Below, one piece after another: positions 1-8,365 of a stretch of 64,000 nucleotides of DNA. The translations under genes were made by a program, and so were the position numbers. Positions within the stretch are counted from its first letter, which is position 1; each line of letters begins with the position of its first letter. The notes under the pieces were generated by a model. That model saw only the letters and a list, made by a program, of their open reading frames with translations. It made no database searches and had not been told where the DNA came from. This stretch comes from Nitrospinota bacterium (GTDB lineage Bacteria > Nitrospinota_A > UBA7883 > JACRGQ01). Location: NCBI GenBank assembly GCA_016217735.1, contig JACRGQ010000067.1, positions 1 to 64,000 of the forward strand, given 5' to 3'.

Positions 1-795
1 ATAGAGGATTACAGCACGGCCATCGATAAGGGGACGAAAAATGCCGCGATCTATTACTTGCGCGGAGCCGCTTACCAGGGGATTGGCGATTATCCGCATG
101 TGATCGAGGATTGCAACGCGGCGCTCAAGCTGGACCCGAAATACGGCGCCGCCTACTCCATGCGGGGGAATGCTTTTAGCGAGATTCAGGATTACCAGCG
201 CGCGGCGGATGATTTCAGCGCGGCCCTCAAGCTGGATCCGAAAGACGCCGAGATTTATTACAACCGCGGGTTTAACTATTGGATCATGGGCGATACCAAG
301 CGGGCGATTGCGGATTATAGCGCGGCGCTCAAGCTGGGGGCGAAGGAGGCAAGAATCTACTACTTCCGGGGCGCCGCCTACCGCGACCAGGGGGATAACA
401 AACATGCGGTCGAGGATCTTAGCGAGGCGATCAAGCTGGACCCGGAACGCAGGATCGCCTACAGCACACGGGGGAACGTCTACAGCGCCCTTGGCGACAA
501 GAAAAAAGCGATAGAGGATTACAGCGCGGCGATCGCGCTGGATGCCTCGGATGCCGCCACCTTCATCGCGCGCGGCGATCTCTACTTCGCCCTTGGCGAT
601 AACCAGCGCACGATCGAAGACCACAGCGCGGCGATTAAGCTGGATCCGAAGAATGCGGAAGCCTACGTCAGCCGGGGGAATGCCTACGGCGCCCTTGGCG
701 ATACCAAACGGGCTATAGAGGATTATAAAGCTGGGGCGCGCCTCGACCATAAACCCGCACAGGAATACCTGACATCCCAAGGTGTCAAGTGGTAG
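1..795 (+). CDS. TPR-repeat protein (5' end outside window)
   Basis: The reading frame is open at base 1, so the N-terminus lies outside the window. What remains is about 264 residues made of roughly seven consecutive 34-residue tetratricopeptide units with the pattern Y..RG..Y...GD...AIEDYSAAIKLDP. TPR arrays are protein-binding scaffolds; no catalytic domain or membrane segment is visible in this part, so the partner is unknown. Successive units are also similar at DNA level (the phrase gaggattacagcgcggc recurs), which suggests recent tandem expansion. The frame ends in TAG. A gap of over 400 bases separates it from the next gene, so it is probably the last gene of its unit. Confidence 0.85.
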   Translation: MEDYSTAIDKGTKNAAIYYLRGAAYQGIGDYPHVIEDCNAALKLDPKYGAAYSMRGNAFSEIQDYQRAADDFSAALKLDPKDAEIYYNRGFNYWIMGDTKRAIADYSAALKLGAKEARIYYFRGAAYRDQGDNKHAVEDLSEAIKLDPERRIAYSTRGNVYSALGDKKKAIEDYSAAIALDASDAATFIARGDLYFALGDNQRTIEDHSAAIKLDPKNAEAYVSRGNAYGALGDTKRAIEDYKAGARLDHKPAQEYLTSQGVKW

Positions 796-897
796 CACGT
801 TTCCTAAATTATAATCTCGTATTATCGCTTCAATTTTATCGGCACCATTTTTAAAGCTTTCATAGCGCTCTCCTTTTCAATCTGGGAGCAGGGAAAA

Positions 898-1011
898 GGA
901 ACAGCCCGTTGGGCTGATGAAGGACAGCAGTGTCCATCCCACCGAGAGGGAGGTGCTTGGGGAAAGAGAGCTTTGAGAATATGTCTGGCTCCCCGCGTGC
1001 GCGGGTATGAC
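898..1011. repeat. Degenerate copy of palindromic repeat family A
   Basis: The right end (about 965-1011) reads, on the opposite strand, GTCATACCCGCGCACGCGGG followed by AGCCAGACATATTCTCAAAG. That matches the ends of the elements at 5902-6044 and 54910-55028. The loop contains the CAGCCCGTTGGGCTGATGAA phrase also seen in those copies. It occupies much of the gene-free gap 796-1239. The rest of the gap up to the sigma-54 promoter is AT-richer and shows no gene. Confidence 0.6.
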
Positions 1012-1171
1012 ACGGGAGGCAGGCCCACCGAGATCTGTAGCTCCCCCTCCCTGATTGGTAGGCGTTTCCTTCGTTATGCCCCCAATTGAGGGGGTTGCCG
1101 TCAAATGTTTGTCGCCCGCTTAAATGTTAACCCGTTGTAATTGCTGATATTTCAAAAATATTTTTCTCGCA

Positions 1172-1187
1172 AGGCATGACCATTGCA
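1172..1187 (+). promoter_or_regulatory. Sigma-54 (-24/-12) promoter of the GGDEF-EAL gene
   Basis: The sequence AGGCATGACCATTGCA has GG at 1173-1174 and GC at 1185-1186, the exact 12-base offset of RpoN promoters, with TTGCA at the -12 box. Transcription would begin near 1198, about 40 bases before the ATG at 1240. An AT-rich stretch lies just upstream. An NtrC-type activator is encoded nearby at 4328-5737. The match is seen; the activator link is inference. Confidence 0.7.
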
Positions 1188-1239
1188 CTGAAATAGTCAA
1201 ATAACCGGCGTAAATTTATTTAGAGGGATAAACAGGGCC

Positions 1240-2997
1240 ATGAGGCAAATGTCATCGAATGTAAAGCGCCTGCCTGAAAGGGAAATGCCGTTAGATGTAA
1301 AGAACCTGCCTGATCTGGCCCTGAAGCTGGTGGAAAATGCGGCGGAAGGCATCCTGATAACCAAGAAAAACGGCGCCATTGTTTATGCCAACAACGCGTT
1401 TCTCCAAATATCCGGTTATTCCTTTGAAGAAACTCTCGGCAAAACACCGCGAATGCTGCAATCCGGAAAACACGGCCGCGAATTTTACCGGGAGATGTGG
1501 GACGACCTCAGCTTCAAGGGCGCGTGGCAAGGCGAAGTGTGGAACAAGCGCAAAGATGGCAACATTTATCCCCAGCGGATGTCCATAACTGAATTGGGGA
1601 ATCCCGAGAACGGGGGAGAGGTTTACTACGCCTCCATGGCTCATGACTTGACGCAGGTCAAGCATAATGAAGAGGAATTGCTGCACCGGGCGTACCACGA
1701 CGCGCTGACCAAGCTCCCCAACCGGCACCTGTTCATGGACCGCCTGGAGCAGGTGGTCAACCGCGCCGGACGCAAGCGGCTGAAGTTCGCCGTGATGTTT
1801 ATCGACCTGGACAATTTCAAGAATATCAACGACAGCCTGGGGCACCACATCGGTGACATTCTGCTGAAGGAAATTTCCCGGCGGCTGGTTCACTGCGCGC
1901 GGGACGTGGACACGGTTTCGCGCATCGGCGGCGATGAATTCACCATCATTCTGGAGGCGGTGGAAAAGGAAGAGGATATCGGCATTGTCGCCTCGCGCAT
2001 CCGGAAGCGGATGGCGGAGCCTTTTTCCCTGGACGGGAACGAATTCTATATCACCGTCAGCATCGGCATAGCGATTTACCCCGAAAACGGCGAAACCGCC
2101 GCGGGCCTGCTGAAGAACGCCGATTTGGCGATGCACCATGTAAAGGAAATGGGGAGGAACAACTTCCACTACTTCACGGAATCGCTGAACAGGAAAGCCA
2201 TCAACCGGATGGAGATGGAAATCCAGCTCCGCAAGGCGATAAAGAGCAGGGAAATGACCGCCCACTACCAGCCCAAGATCGATCTGCGCACCGGCAAAAT
2301 CATCGGGATGGAGGCGTTGGCCCGCTGGCCGGAATCCATCGGGAAATTCGGCGGACCGGCGGAGTTCATCCCCATCGCGGAGCAGACGGGGATGATCGTC
2401 GAGATGGACACCCTCATCATGGAAAAGGCGTGCAAGTTCACAAAAGAGATGAAGAGGATGTTCAACGGCAAAGCCGAATCACTCAAGGTCTCCGTCAACC
2501 TGTCGACCAAGAACCTCGACAGCCTGGACATCCTGAAAAACCTCATCGCCATCGTCGGCGATTCCGGGCTGGACCCAAGGGATGTCGAACTGGAGGTTAC
2601 CGAAAGCATTATCGTCCGCAACGTCGAGTCCGCGATAAACATCCTCAATTCGCTCAGCAAGCACGGTTTTTCCATTTCCATCGACGATTTTGGCACCGGC
2701 TACTCGTCGCTTTCCTATCTGACGAAGTTCCCCATCAGCATGTTGAAAATAGACAAATCGTTTGTGGACAACCTGGCGATGGAGCCGAATGCGCGCGCCA
2801 TCGCCAAGGCCATCGTATCCATGGCGCACGGCATAAACATACAGGCGATAGCCGAAGGGGTGGAAAATCCGGAACAGCTGGCTTTCCTCCGCGGCATAGG
2901 ATGCGACCAGTTGCAGGGGTATCTGTTCAGCAAACCCCTTTCCGAAGACGGGATGATGGATCTGATACAATCCGGCAGGATGCTGCCGTGCCAATGA
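1240..2997 (+). CDS. PAS-GGDEF-EAL cyclic-di-GMP signalling protein
   Basis: This is a 585-residue cytoplasmic protein with no membrane segment. An N-terminal PAS domain (about residues 25-135, with the NNAFLQISGYS signature) is followed by GGDEF and EAL domains. The GGDEF motif is intact (G230-F234) and is preceded by an RxxD inhibitory site (RDVD), so diguanylate cyclase activity is possible. The EAL motif (E358-L360), DDFGTGYSS and the IAEGVE region are intact, so c-di-GMP hydrolysis is likely too. Which activity dominates cannot be told from sequence. AGAGGG precedes the ATG. It stands alone behind a sigma-54 promoter, which suggests control together with motility. It converges with the DUF2905 gene, 7 bases away. 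Confidence 0.92.
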   Translation: MRQMSSNVKRLPEREMPLDVKNLPDLALKLVENAAEGILITKKNGAIVYANNAFLQISGYSFEETLGKTPRMLQSGKHGREFYREMWDDLSFKGAWQGEVWNKRKDGNIYPQRMSITELGNPENGGEVYYASMAHDLTQVKHNEEELLHRAYHDALTKLPNRHLFMDRLEQVVNRAGRKRLKFAVMFIDLDNFKNINDSLGHHIGDILLKEISRRLVHCARDVDTVSRIGGDEFTIILEAVEKEEDIGIVASRIRKRMAEPFSLDGNEFYITVSIGIAIYPENGETAAGLLKNADLAMHHVKEMGRNNFHYFTESLNRKAINRMEMEIQLRKAIKSREMTAHYQPKIDLRTGKIIGMEALARWPESIGKFGGPAEFIPIAEQTGMIVEMDTLIMEKACKFTKEMKRMFNGKAESLKVSVNLSTKNLDSLDILKNLIAIVGDSGLDPRDVELEVTESIIVRNVESAINILNSLSKHGFSISIDDFGTGYSSLSYLTKFPISMLKIDKSFVDNLAMEPNARAIAKAIVSMAHGINIQAIAEGVENPEQLAFLRGIGCDQLQGYLFSKPLSEDGMMDLIQSGRMLPCQ

Positions 2998-3004
2998 AGG
3001 CCTT

Positions 3005-3232
3005 TTATTTCCTTCCGAACAGCCAGAAGAGAAGGGTGAGGGCGAGCGAGATGATAATCGAGGTGGCGAGCGGGAAGTAGACGGTGAAGCTCTCCCGCTT
3101 GATCACGATGTCCCCCGGCAGGCGGCCGAGCCACGGCAGCTTGTTGCCCAGCAAGAGCAGCGCCACGCCGATGGCGGCTATCAGCAGACCAACGCCGATC
3201 AGCATTTTGGCGATTGGCGTTGCGTCACCCAT
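3005..3232 (-). CDS. DUF2905 small inner-membrane protein
   Basis: A 75-residue protein with two hydrophobic segments (about residues 10-27 and 52-70) around the conserved loop GNKLPWLGRLPGDIVIKRES, which is the hallmark of DUF2905. The biochemical role of the family is unknown. The chosen ATG overlaps the 3' end of the upstream gene by 8 bases, indicating translational coupling; an in-frame ATG nine codons further in (AKMLIGVG) is an alternative. The frame can be extended 43 codons upstream, but that part is a proline-rich shadow of the neighbouring gene. Confidence 0.8.
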   Translation of the reverse strand: MGDATPIAKMLIGVGLLIAAIGVALLLLGNKLPWLGRLPGDIVIKRESFTVYFPLATSIIISLALTLLFWLFGRK

Positions 3233-4325
3233 TGTCGGCGGGGCCGGGAGCGGGCGCGCCGTCATCGGGCGCGGTATCAGGGGACGGCGCGGTATCGGCA
3301 TCAAGCACGGCAACGGCGGCATCGGCGGACGACATCGTTTGGGTCTCGGCATTGGAATCAACCGTTGGGGCGGCTGGGGCAGGCGCCGCGCGGGGGTGGA
3401 TAAATACCGGAGTCATCTCGACGACATCCCAATAGCGCCCCTGAGCGCTCCCACGCTTCGCCAGTTCGGCAACGATGAGATCCAGGTTTTCTTTCTTCAT
3501 CAGGGTCCAGTCCGGCCCCAGCAGGCGGTCATCCGGCGCTTCCCCCACAATGCGGTGCAGCACGGTATCCGGGGGAAGCATCTCGATGAAATCGCACGCA
3601 AGGCTTACATATTCCTCGCGGCCGATCATCGGCAGCGTCCCTTCGTTGAACTCCTGTTCGAAGCGGCAGCCGCGCAGCACATAGAAGTGGTGGATGTTCA
3701 TCCCCTCGAATCCCATGCGGGATATGACCCGCATCGTTTCGCGCATCATCGCGGGCGTTTCGCCGGGAAGGCCGAACACCACATGCGGCGCGATGTGCAT
3801 CTTGGTTCCCATGAGGGCCATCACATTGTCGCGCGCTTCGGCCCAGCGCAGGCGCATGCCGATCCGCCGCAGCGTTTCGTCGTGCGTGCTGTGCAGCCCC
3901 AGTTCCAGCCAGGTGAACATCTGTTTCGACACGTTGCGCAGGAAGCGGGTCATCTCCGGCGTGAGGCAATAGGGGCGCGTCGTGATGTTCAGCCCGATCA
4001 CCTCGTTATCCACCGCGATCTCGTCCACCGCCGACTGGATGCTCTCCAGGGAGGTCAGCACCCCCGGCGCGGCGTGGATGTGGGCGATGAACTTGCCGAA
4101 CTTGAAACGCTGCCGCACCCGCTCCTTGGCGGCGGCCAACTGGGCGCCGACGGAAGTGGAGATCATTTCGTCCGGCGGCGCGGCGATGGTGCCGCCCGCG
4201 CAAAGCGAATAGCCCCCCTCCACGATGGTGCCCACGGTGGGTATCTGTACGGCTATTTTATGCACACGTTCGTCAAAGACCTTCTTCAGGTGTTTGCCGA
4301 GCGAATAAAACCTGTCTTCAGGCAT
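3225..4325 (-). CDS. YhcC-like (TIGR01212) radical-SAM relative lacking two cluster cysteines
   Basis: The 366-residue protein aligns along its length with the YhcC/TIGR01212 radical-SAM family: the YSLGKHLKK start, ITTRPYCL, WLELGLHSTHDETLRRIG, VFGLPGET, HFYVLRG and LPPDTVLHRI are all recognisable. The family's cluster site, CPNRDG...GGC.FC, is replaced here by IPTVGTIVEGGYSLC. The first two cysteines are Ile and Tyr, one residue is deleted, and only the last Cys survives. A [4Fe-4S]-SAM cluster is therefore unlikely in the usual form. A roughly 60-residue Ala/Pro-rich tail follows the conserved core. The ATG lies 2 bases after the upstream regulator's stop, so both are probably one operon. 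Function unknown; possibly a non-catalytic paralogue. Confidence 0.8.
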   Translation of the reverse strand: MPEDRFYSLGKHLKKVFDERVHKIAVQIPTVGTIVEGGYSLCAGGTIAAPPDEMISTSVGAQLAAAKERVRQRFKFGKFIAHIHAAPGVLTSLESIQSAVDEIAVDNEVIGLNITTRPYCLTPEMTRFLRNVSKQMFTWLELGLHSTHDETLRRIGMRLRWAEARDNVMALMGTKMHIAPHVVFGLPGETPAMMRETMRVISRMGFEGMNIHHFYVLRGCRFEQEFNEGTLPMIGREEYVSLACDFIEMLPPDTVLHRIVGEAPDDRLLGPDWTLMKKENLDLIVAELAKRGSAQGRYWDVVEMTPVFIHPRAAPAPAAPTVDSNAETQTMSSADAAVAVLDADTAPSPDTAPDDGAPAPGPADNG

Positions 4326-4327
4326 TG

Positions 4328-5737
4328 TTATTCCCCTTTGGTTTCCACTTTATAGGCGTTGAGTTTGTTGCGCAAGGTGCGTATCGATATGCCCAGCATG
4401 TCGGCCGCCTTGGTGCGGTTGTTTCCCGCTTTGTCCAGCGTGCCGAATATCAGCCGCCGTTCCATTTCTTCCACGGTCATGCCGGGCTCCATGTACGGCG
4501 CGGCCCCCTTGGGCATTTCGCGCGGGCCGCCCGATGCGGGCCGCGCCGGCGGCGCTTCGTCGCCCGCGGGGAGCATGAAGAGATCGGCCGGGCCGACCTT
4601 CCCGCCCCGCGCCAGCAGGACGGCGCGCTCCATCACATTTTCCAGTTCGCGGATGTTGCCGCGCCACCGGCATTTTTGCAAAATGTCCATCGCCTCCGCG
4701 GTGAGGCCGGTCACGTTTTTTCCCGCTTCGGCGGCGAAGCGGGCGGCGAAGTATTCGGCCAGCGGCTGGATATCCTCCTGCCGCTCGCGCAGCGGCGGAA
4801 TCACCAGCGGAATGACGTTCAGGCGGAAGTAGAGGTCTTCCCGGAATTTTCCCTGCCGGACAAATTCCTCCATCCGCCGGTTGGTGGTGGCGATCACCCG
4901 CACGTCGACGGCGACGGGGGCGGTTCCCCCCACGCGGTCGATCTCGCGCTCCTGCAGCACGCGCAGCAGTTTCGCCTGCACGGCGGGATCCATCTCGGAT
5001 ATTTCGTCCAGCAGGATGGTGCCGCCGTCGGCAAGCTCGAATTTGCCCGCTTTGCGGGCCATCGCGCCGGTGAAGGCCCCCTTCTCGTGGCCGAACAGCT
5101 CGCTCTCCAGCAGGGTTTCGGGAATCGCCGCGCAATTGATGGCCACAAAAGGGCCGTGTGCGCGGTCGCTCTTTTGGTGGATGAAACGGGCCAGCAGCTC
5201 TTTGCCGGTGCCGCTTTCCCCCTGAATGAGCACCGATGCGCGGGACGCGGCCGTCCGCTCCGCCATTTCGAGCATCTCCAGCATTTTTTTGTTTTTGGTG
5301 ACGATGGGGCGCTCTTTCGCGCGGGTGGCGCGGGCCGCGGGGCGGGGCGCGGCGGGGGCTTTGACGGTTTCCGCCCCTTCGCCTTCCAGCAGGCGCTTCA
5401 CCGTTTTTTCCAGCGTGTCGGCGGAAAACGGTTTCAGGAGATAGTCGGCCGCTCCCTTGCGCATCGCTTCCACGGCGGTTTCCATGGTGCCGTATGCGGT
5501 GATCAGCACCACCGGCAGGGCGGGACGCAGCGCCTTGATCTCGTCCAGAAATTCGAGGCCGCTTTTTTTGGGCATGCGGATATCGGTAACGACGAGACGG
5601 AACTCCCCCATCTCCAGCTTCATCAGCCCGGCCGCGGCATCCGCCGCCGGCTCCACGCTGTAGCCGGCGCGCTCCAGCGCTTCGCACAGCGCCTGGCGCA
5701 TGTTCCCGTCGTCGTCCACCACCAGTATGTCGGTCAT
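4328..5737 (-). CDS. NtrC-family sigma-54 response regulator (FlgR/FlrC-like)
   Basis: This 469-residue activator has three parts. The receiver domain (residues 1-120) carries phospho-acceptor D52 in VVTDIRMP and the acidic DDD pocket. The AAA+ sigma-54 interaction domain has Walker A GESGTGKE, the GAFTGA loop that contacts sigma-54, and Walker B GGTILLDEI. The C-terminal Fis-type helix-turn-helix is NRTKAADMLGISIRTLRNKL. It would remodel RpoN holoenzyme at -24/-12 promoters when phosphorylated. The start is fixed by AAGGA 5 bases before the ATG; an upstream in-frame extension is not needed. Sigma-54 promoters precede flgB and the GGDEF-EAL gene, so motility control is a reasonable inference. 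No cognate kinase is adjacent. Confidence 0.9.
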   Translation of the reverse strand: MTDILVVDDDGNMRQALCEALERAGYSVEPAADAAAGLMKLEMGEFRLVVTDIRMPKKSGLEFLDEIKALRPALPVVLITAYGTMETAVEAMRKGAADYLLKPFSADTLEKTVKRLLEGEGAETVKAPAAPRPAARATRAKERPIVTKNKKMLEMLEMAERTAASRASVLIQGESGTGKELLARFIHQKSDRAHGPFVAINCAAIPETLLESELFGHEKGAFTGAMARKAGKFELADGGTILLDEISEMDPAVQAKLLRVLQEREIDRVGGTAPVAVDVRVIATTNRRMEEFVRQGKFREDLYFRLNVIPLVIPPLRERQEDIQPLAEYFAARFAAEAGKNVTGLTAEAMDILQKCRWRGNIRELENVMERAVLLARGGKVGPADLFMLPAGDEAPPARPASGGPREMPKGAAPYMEPGMTVEEMERRLIFGTLDKAGNNRTKAADMLGISIRTLRNKLNAYKVETKGE

Positions 5738-5759
5738 ATTTCCTTTGGGTAAAGGTTTT

Positions 5760-5786
5760 CCCGCTTTCTTCCGTGAATAAAGCGGG
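5760..5786. repeat. Palindrome CCCGCTTT...AAAGCGGG, copy 1
   Basis: An inverted repeat, CCCGCTTTCTTC with arms closing on GAATAAAGCGGG, sits about 22 bases upstream of the NtrC-type regulator start. An almost identical palindrome is at 9469-9495, also just upstream of a gene, and both are preceded by TTTT. It may be a terminator-like or leader hairpin that has been copied. Confidence 0.6.
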
Positions 5787-5901
5787 GTAAACGCGGCACT
5801 ATCCCCCCGGGGCCGTGCCGGGAAATATTGTACTACTATGCGGGGCCGCATGGTTATCCACATTTGAAAGAAGGGACATCCCGGCGGGGCCGGCCTCTCC
5901 C

Positions 5902-6044
5902 TGTCATGCCGGTCTTGAACCGGCACCCAGAAATATTTTCAAAGCTTTCTCCATCGCTCCATAGGCTCATTGGACATGTTGGAGAGGGTGGATCAATTCG
6001 AAAGAGGGAATGGAGGGAGCTTTGAAAAAATGCATGGGGATGAC
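5902..6044. repeat. Palindromic intergenic repeat, family A
   Basis: The element begins GTCATGCCGGTCTTGAACCG, continues with CACCCAGAAATATTTTCAAA, and ends AGCTTTGAAAAAATGCATGG then GGATGAC. The ends are inverted copies of each other and of the ends at 54910-55028. The centre differs between copies. It lies in the gap between divergent ends of the regulator and spoVG units; no gene is seen in 5738-6104. Confidence 0.7.
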
Positions 6045-6045
6045 A

Positions 6046-6080
6046 AGAAAATAAAAAAGCCCGCCGGGCAAACGGCGGGC
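6046..6080 (-). terminator. Rho-independent terminator of the spoVG operon
   Basis: On the minus strand a GCCCGCCG/CGGCGGGC stem with a short loop is followed by TTTTTTATTTT, about 25 bases after the spoVG stop. This is a textbook intrinsic terminator closing the 6105-9309 operon. Confidence 0.88.
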
Positions 6081-6104
6081 CTGTATCGGGCGCGTTGCGT
6101 CCCG

Positions 6105-6416
6105 TTAGACTTCGTACGCCTCTTGATGGTGGGCCGGAATTTCGCGGGCCACCACGAACGAATCCCCGACAATTTTCCGGTATTCATCGAAAACATGGTC
6201 TTCCAGCTGCTTGCGGAAGCCGCTGTTGATGGGGTGGGCTATGTCCTGGTATTTGCCGTTTTTACGTTTGCGGCTGGGCATCGATACAAAAAGGCCGTTT
6301 TTCCCCTCGACGATCTTTATGTCCTTGATGACCAGCGCATTTTCGATTGTCAATGAAACGTAGGCTTTAAGGCGTTCGTCCTCCACCGTCCGGATCACAA
6401 CTTCCGTTATCTCCAT
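6105..6416 (-). CDS. spoVG: SpoVG-family RNA/DNA-binding regulator
   Basis: A 103-residue protein matching SpoVG over its length: MEITEVVIRTVEDERLKAYV, LVIKDIKIVEG, MPSRKRKNGKYQDIAHPIN. SpoVG family members bind nucleic acid and modulate gene expression; the name comes from Bacillus sporulation, but the gene is widespread in non-sporulating phyla. GGAGG precedes the ATG. The ATG shares its A with the ispE stop (TAATG), so the two are translationally coupled. It is the last gene of the operon, followed by an intrinsic terminator. Confidence 0.95.
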   Translation of the reverse strand: MEITEVVIRTVEDERLKAYVSLTIENALVIKDIKIVEGKNGLFVSMPSRKRKNGKYQDIAHPINSGFRKQLEDHVFDEYRKIVGDSFVVAREIPAHHQEAYEV

Positions 6417-7306
6417 TATTGTCCTCCCAGAAAAGAAGCCGCATGCTGCATATCCCCTTTTGGCGATGTTACCCTGCACCACCAAGGCCGCCGTGAAAGG
6501 GCGCGCTGCGCCGCCAATGCTTCCCGCCGGCTACTGAACAAAGCGAATACCGTACTCCCGCTCCCCGACACCATCACCCCTTTCCCGCCGGAGTCGATCA
6601 ATTCGCGCTTGATCCGATTCACCACGGGCCACGTTTCCAGAACGGCGTCTTCGAGGTCGTTCTCCAGAAACCGGACCGTATCTTTCAGTAAAAACCCCTT
6701 TTTATTGAAGATAGGATTCATTCTAAGTACGGTTGGTTTTTTTGTCAAACGTTCGTCATAAAGGCGATATACCATCGGGGTGGGTATTTTTACGCGCGGC
6801 TTCACCAGCAGGATGTGGAAGTCCGCCGCGGGGGGCAGGGGAGTAAGCCTGTCGCCAATGCCGGTGGCCCACGCGCGGGGGGCGGTCAGAAAAAACGGCA
6901 CGTCGGCCCCCAGCCCCGCCGCCAGTCCGCGCAGACGTTCGGGGGAGAGCCTGCAATGCCAGATATGGTTGAGCGCCATCAGCGCCGTGGCGGCGTTCGA
7001 GCTGCCGCCGCCCAATCCCGCGCCGCTGGGAATCTCCTTTTTCACCTCGATGCGCACGCCCGGCAGGCCGGGGCGCCAGAGAAGCTGCGCGGCGCGGTAG
7101 ACGAGGTTCTTTTTTTCCGGTATCGAGCGGTCCGAGCAGATCACCCGCACACGCCCCGACGGGTCGGGGCTGAAGGTGAGCGTATCGGCCAGTTCCAGCA
7201 TCTGAAAAAGGGTGGCCAGCGTGTGATAGCCGTCCTTGCGTTTGCCCGTAACCTTGAGGACGAGGTTTATTTTCGCCGGGCTTGCCACCGAGAGTTTTTT
7301 AAACAT
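6416..7306 (-). CDS. ispE: 4-diphosphocytidyl-2-C-methyl-D-erythritol kinase
   Basis: IspE phosphorylates CDP-methylerythritol in the MEP pathway for isopentenyl diphosphate synthesis in the cytoplasm. The 296-residue protein begins with SPAKINLVLKVTGKRKDGYH, carries the GHMP-kinase ATP loop PSGAGLGGGSSNAA (about residues 93-106) and the late GSGSTVFALF motif. Length and motifs are normal for the family. The start overlaps the DUF2304 gene by 8 bases and the stop overlaps spoVG by one base, so it sits within a tight operon. Confidence 0.96.
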   Translation of the reverse strand: MFKKLSVASPAKINLVLKVTGKRKDGYHTLATLFQMLELADTLTFSPDPSGRVRVICSDRSIPEKKNLVYRAAQLLWRPGLPGVRIEVKKEIPSGAGLGGGSSNAATALMALNHIWHCRLSPERLRGLAAGLGADVPFFLTAPRAWATGIGDRLTPLPPAADFHILLVKPRVKIPTPMVYRLYDERLTKKPTVLRMNPIFNKKGFLLKDTVRFLENDLEDAVLETWPVVNRIKRELIDSGGKGVMVSGSGSTVFALFSSRREALAAQRALSRRPWWCRVTSPKGDMQHAASFLGGQ

Positions 7307-7664
7307 CGCGGCGGCCGGCGCGTTCCTTTTCCTCCAGCCGGTTTTTCAGCAGCCCCACTTCCTGCACCAGCGCTTGCACCAGCTCCGAAAGACGGGTGAT
7401 GGCGACGCTCATGCCGAGCAGCAGCGTCAGCAAGAGGAAAATGAAAAAGACGATGATGGCGTTCGAGGTGAGGCCGAAGCCGAGCAGGTGCGCCAGCGCA
7501 TCCAGCCAGCCGGAGAAAAGCGCGGCCGCCAGCGACGCGAAGCCGGTGAAAAACCAGGTGAGGGCGTAGCTCTCCTTCAGCCGCTTGCGCCGGACCAACT
7601 CGAAAATAATGCCGATGAAACCGAGCGACACGAGAATCGAAATAATCCGCAGTTCCGCGTTCAT
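7299..7664 (-). CDS. DUF2304 membrane protein
   Basis: A 121-residue protein with three hydrophobic segments (about residues 7-23, 37-57 and 67-90) followed by a heptad-like LSELVQALVQEVGLLKNRLEE tail, the usual DUF2304 layout. Members are nearly always encoded next to a GT2 glycosyltransferase, as here (the GT2 stop lies 1 base upstream), and are thought to act with it at the membrane; the exact role is unknown. It overlaps the ispE start by 8 bases. Confidence 0.85.
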   Translation of the reverse strand: MNAELRIISILVSLGFIGIIFELVRRKRLKESYALTWFFTGFASLAAALFSGWLDALAHLLGFGLTSNAIIVFFIFLLLTLLLGMSVAITRLSELVQALVQEVGLLKNRLEEKERAGRRDV

Positions 7665-7665
7665 C

Positions 7666-8364
7666 CTATCTCCTTAACCGTTGCACCAAAAGGCCGATGG
7701 ATACTTTTACCACATAATAAAGCCCGGCAAACAGCCCGATGCTCGATACCCCCCCTTGCCGTCCGCGCATGACCACCGGCACCTCCGCGATGCGGCAGCC
7801 GTGCCGCGCCAACAGCACCAGCGCTTCCGGCTCGGGGTAGTCAAAGGGGTAGTCGGCGGAATAAATTTCAATCACCCGCCGGTCGGCCGCGCGGAAGCCG
7901 GAGGTCACGTCCCACACCCGCACGCCGGTGAGCAGCGCGATCAGGTGCGAGAAATAACGGATCACCTGCCGCCGCACGAAGAGCGATTTGAATCCCTCCA
8001 TGTCCGCGTCGACGAAGCGGGAGCCGACGACAAGATTGTTCCCTTCCGTCAATCCGGCCAGTAACTGTGGAATCTGCCGCGCGGGGTGCTGTCCGTCGCC
8101 GTCGCACTGCACGGCGGCCTCGAACCCGTTGCGCGCGGCGAACTTGTAACCGGTCTGCATCGCCACGCCGATCCCCATGTTCACCGGCAGGTTCACCACC
8201 CGCACACCCGCGTTTTTCGCCGCCGCGCCAGTGCCGTCGGCGCTGCCGTCGTTCACCACCAGGATATTTTCCGGCGGGAAGTGACGCTTGAGTTCCGCCA
8301 GCGTGGCGGGAAGGGCCTGTTCCTCGTTATAGGCCGGTACGATGATAAGCGTTCTGTTTTCCAT
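7666..8364 (-). CDS. GT2 glycosyltransferase (polyprenyl-phosphate sugar type)
   Basis: A 232-residue family-2 glycosyltransferase of the dolichol-phosphate-mannose-synthase type. It starts TLIIVPAYNEEQALPATL, then has VVNDGSADGT and the metal-binding QCDGDGQHPARQI. There is no membrane segment, which is consistent with dependence on the adjacent DUF2304 membrane protein. Likely role: transfer of a sugar from a nucleotide donor to a lipid carrier for surface glycan. The substrate cannot be read from sequence. One base separates it from genes on either side. Confidence 0.9.
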   Translation of the reverse strand: MENRTLIIVPAYNEEQALPATLAELKRHFPPENILVVNDGSADGTGAAAKNAGVRVVNLPVNMGIGVAMQTGYKFAARNGFEAAVQCDGDGQHPARQIPQLLAGLTEGNNLVVGSRFVDADMEGFKSLFVRRQVIRYFSHLIALLTGVRVWDVTSGFRAADRRVIEIYSADYPFDYPEPEALVLLARHGCRIAEVPVVMRGRQGGVSSIGLFAGLYYVVKVSIGLLVQRLRR

Positions 8365-8365
8365 G

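Noticed and set aside
1-795. Tandem DNA similarity that could suggest a CRISPR or satellite array
   Set aside because: The repeats are about 102 bases, in frame, and encode TPR units; there are no spacers.
4325-5752. 475-codon plus-strand frame over the NtrC-type regulator
   Set aside because: Shadow frame with His/Gly-rich nonsense composition.
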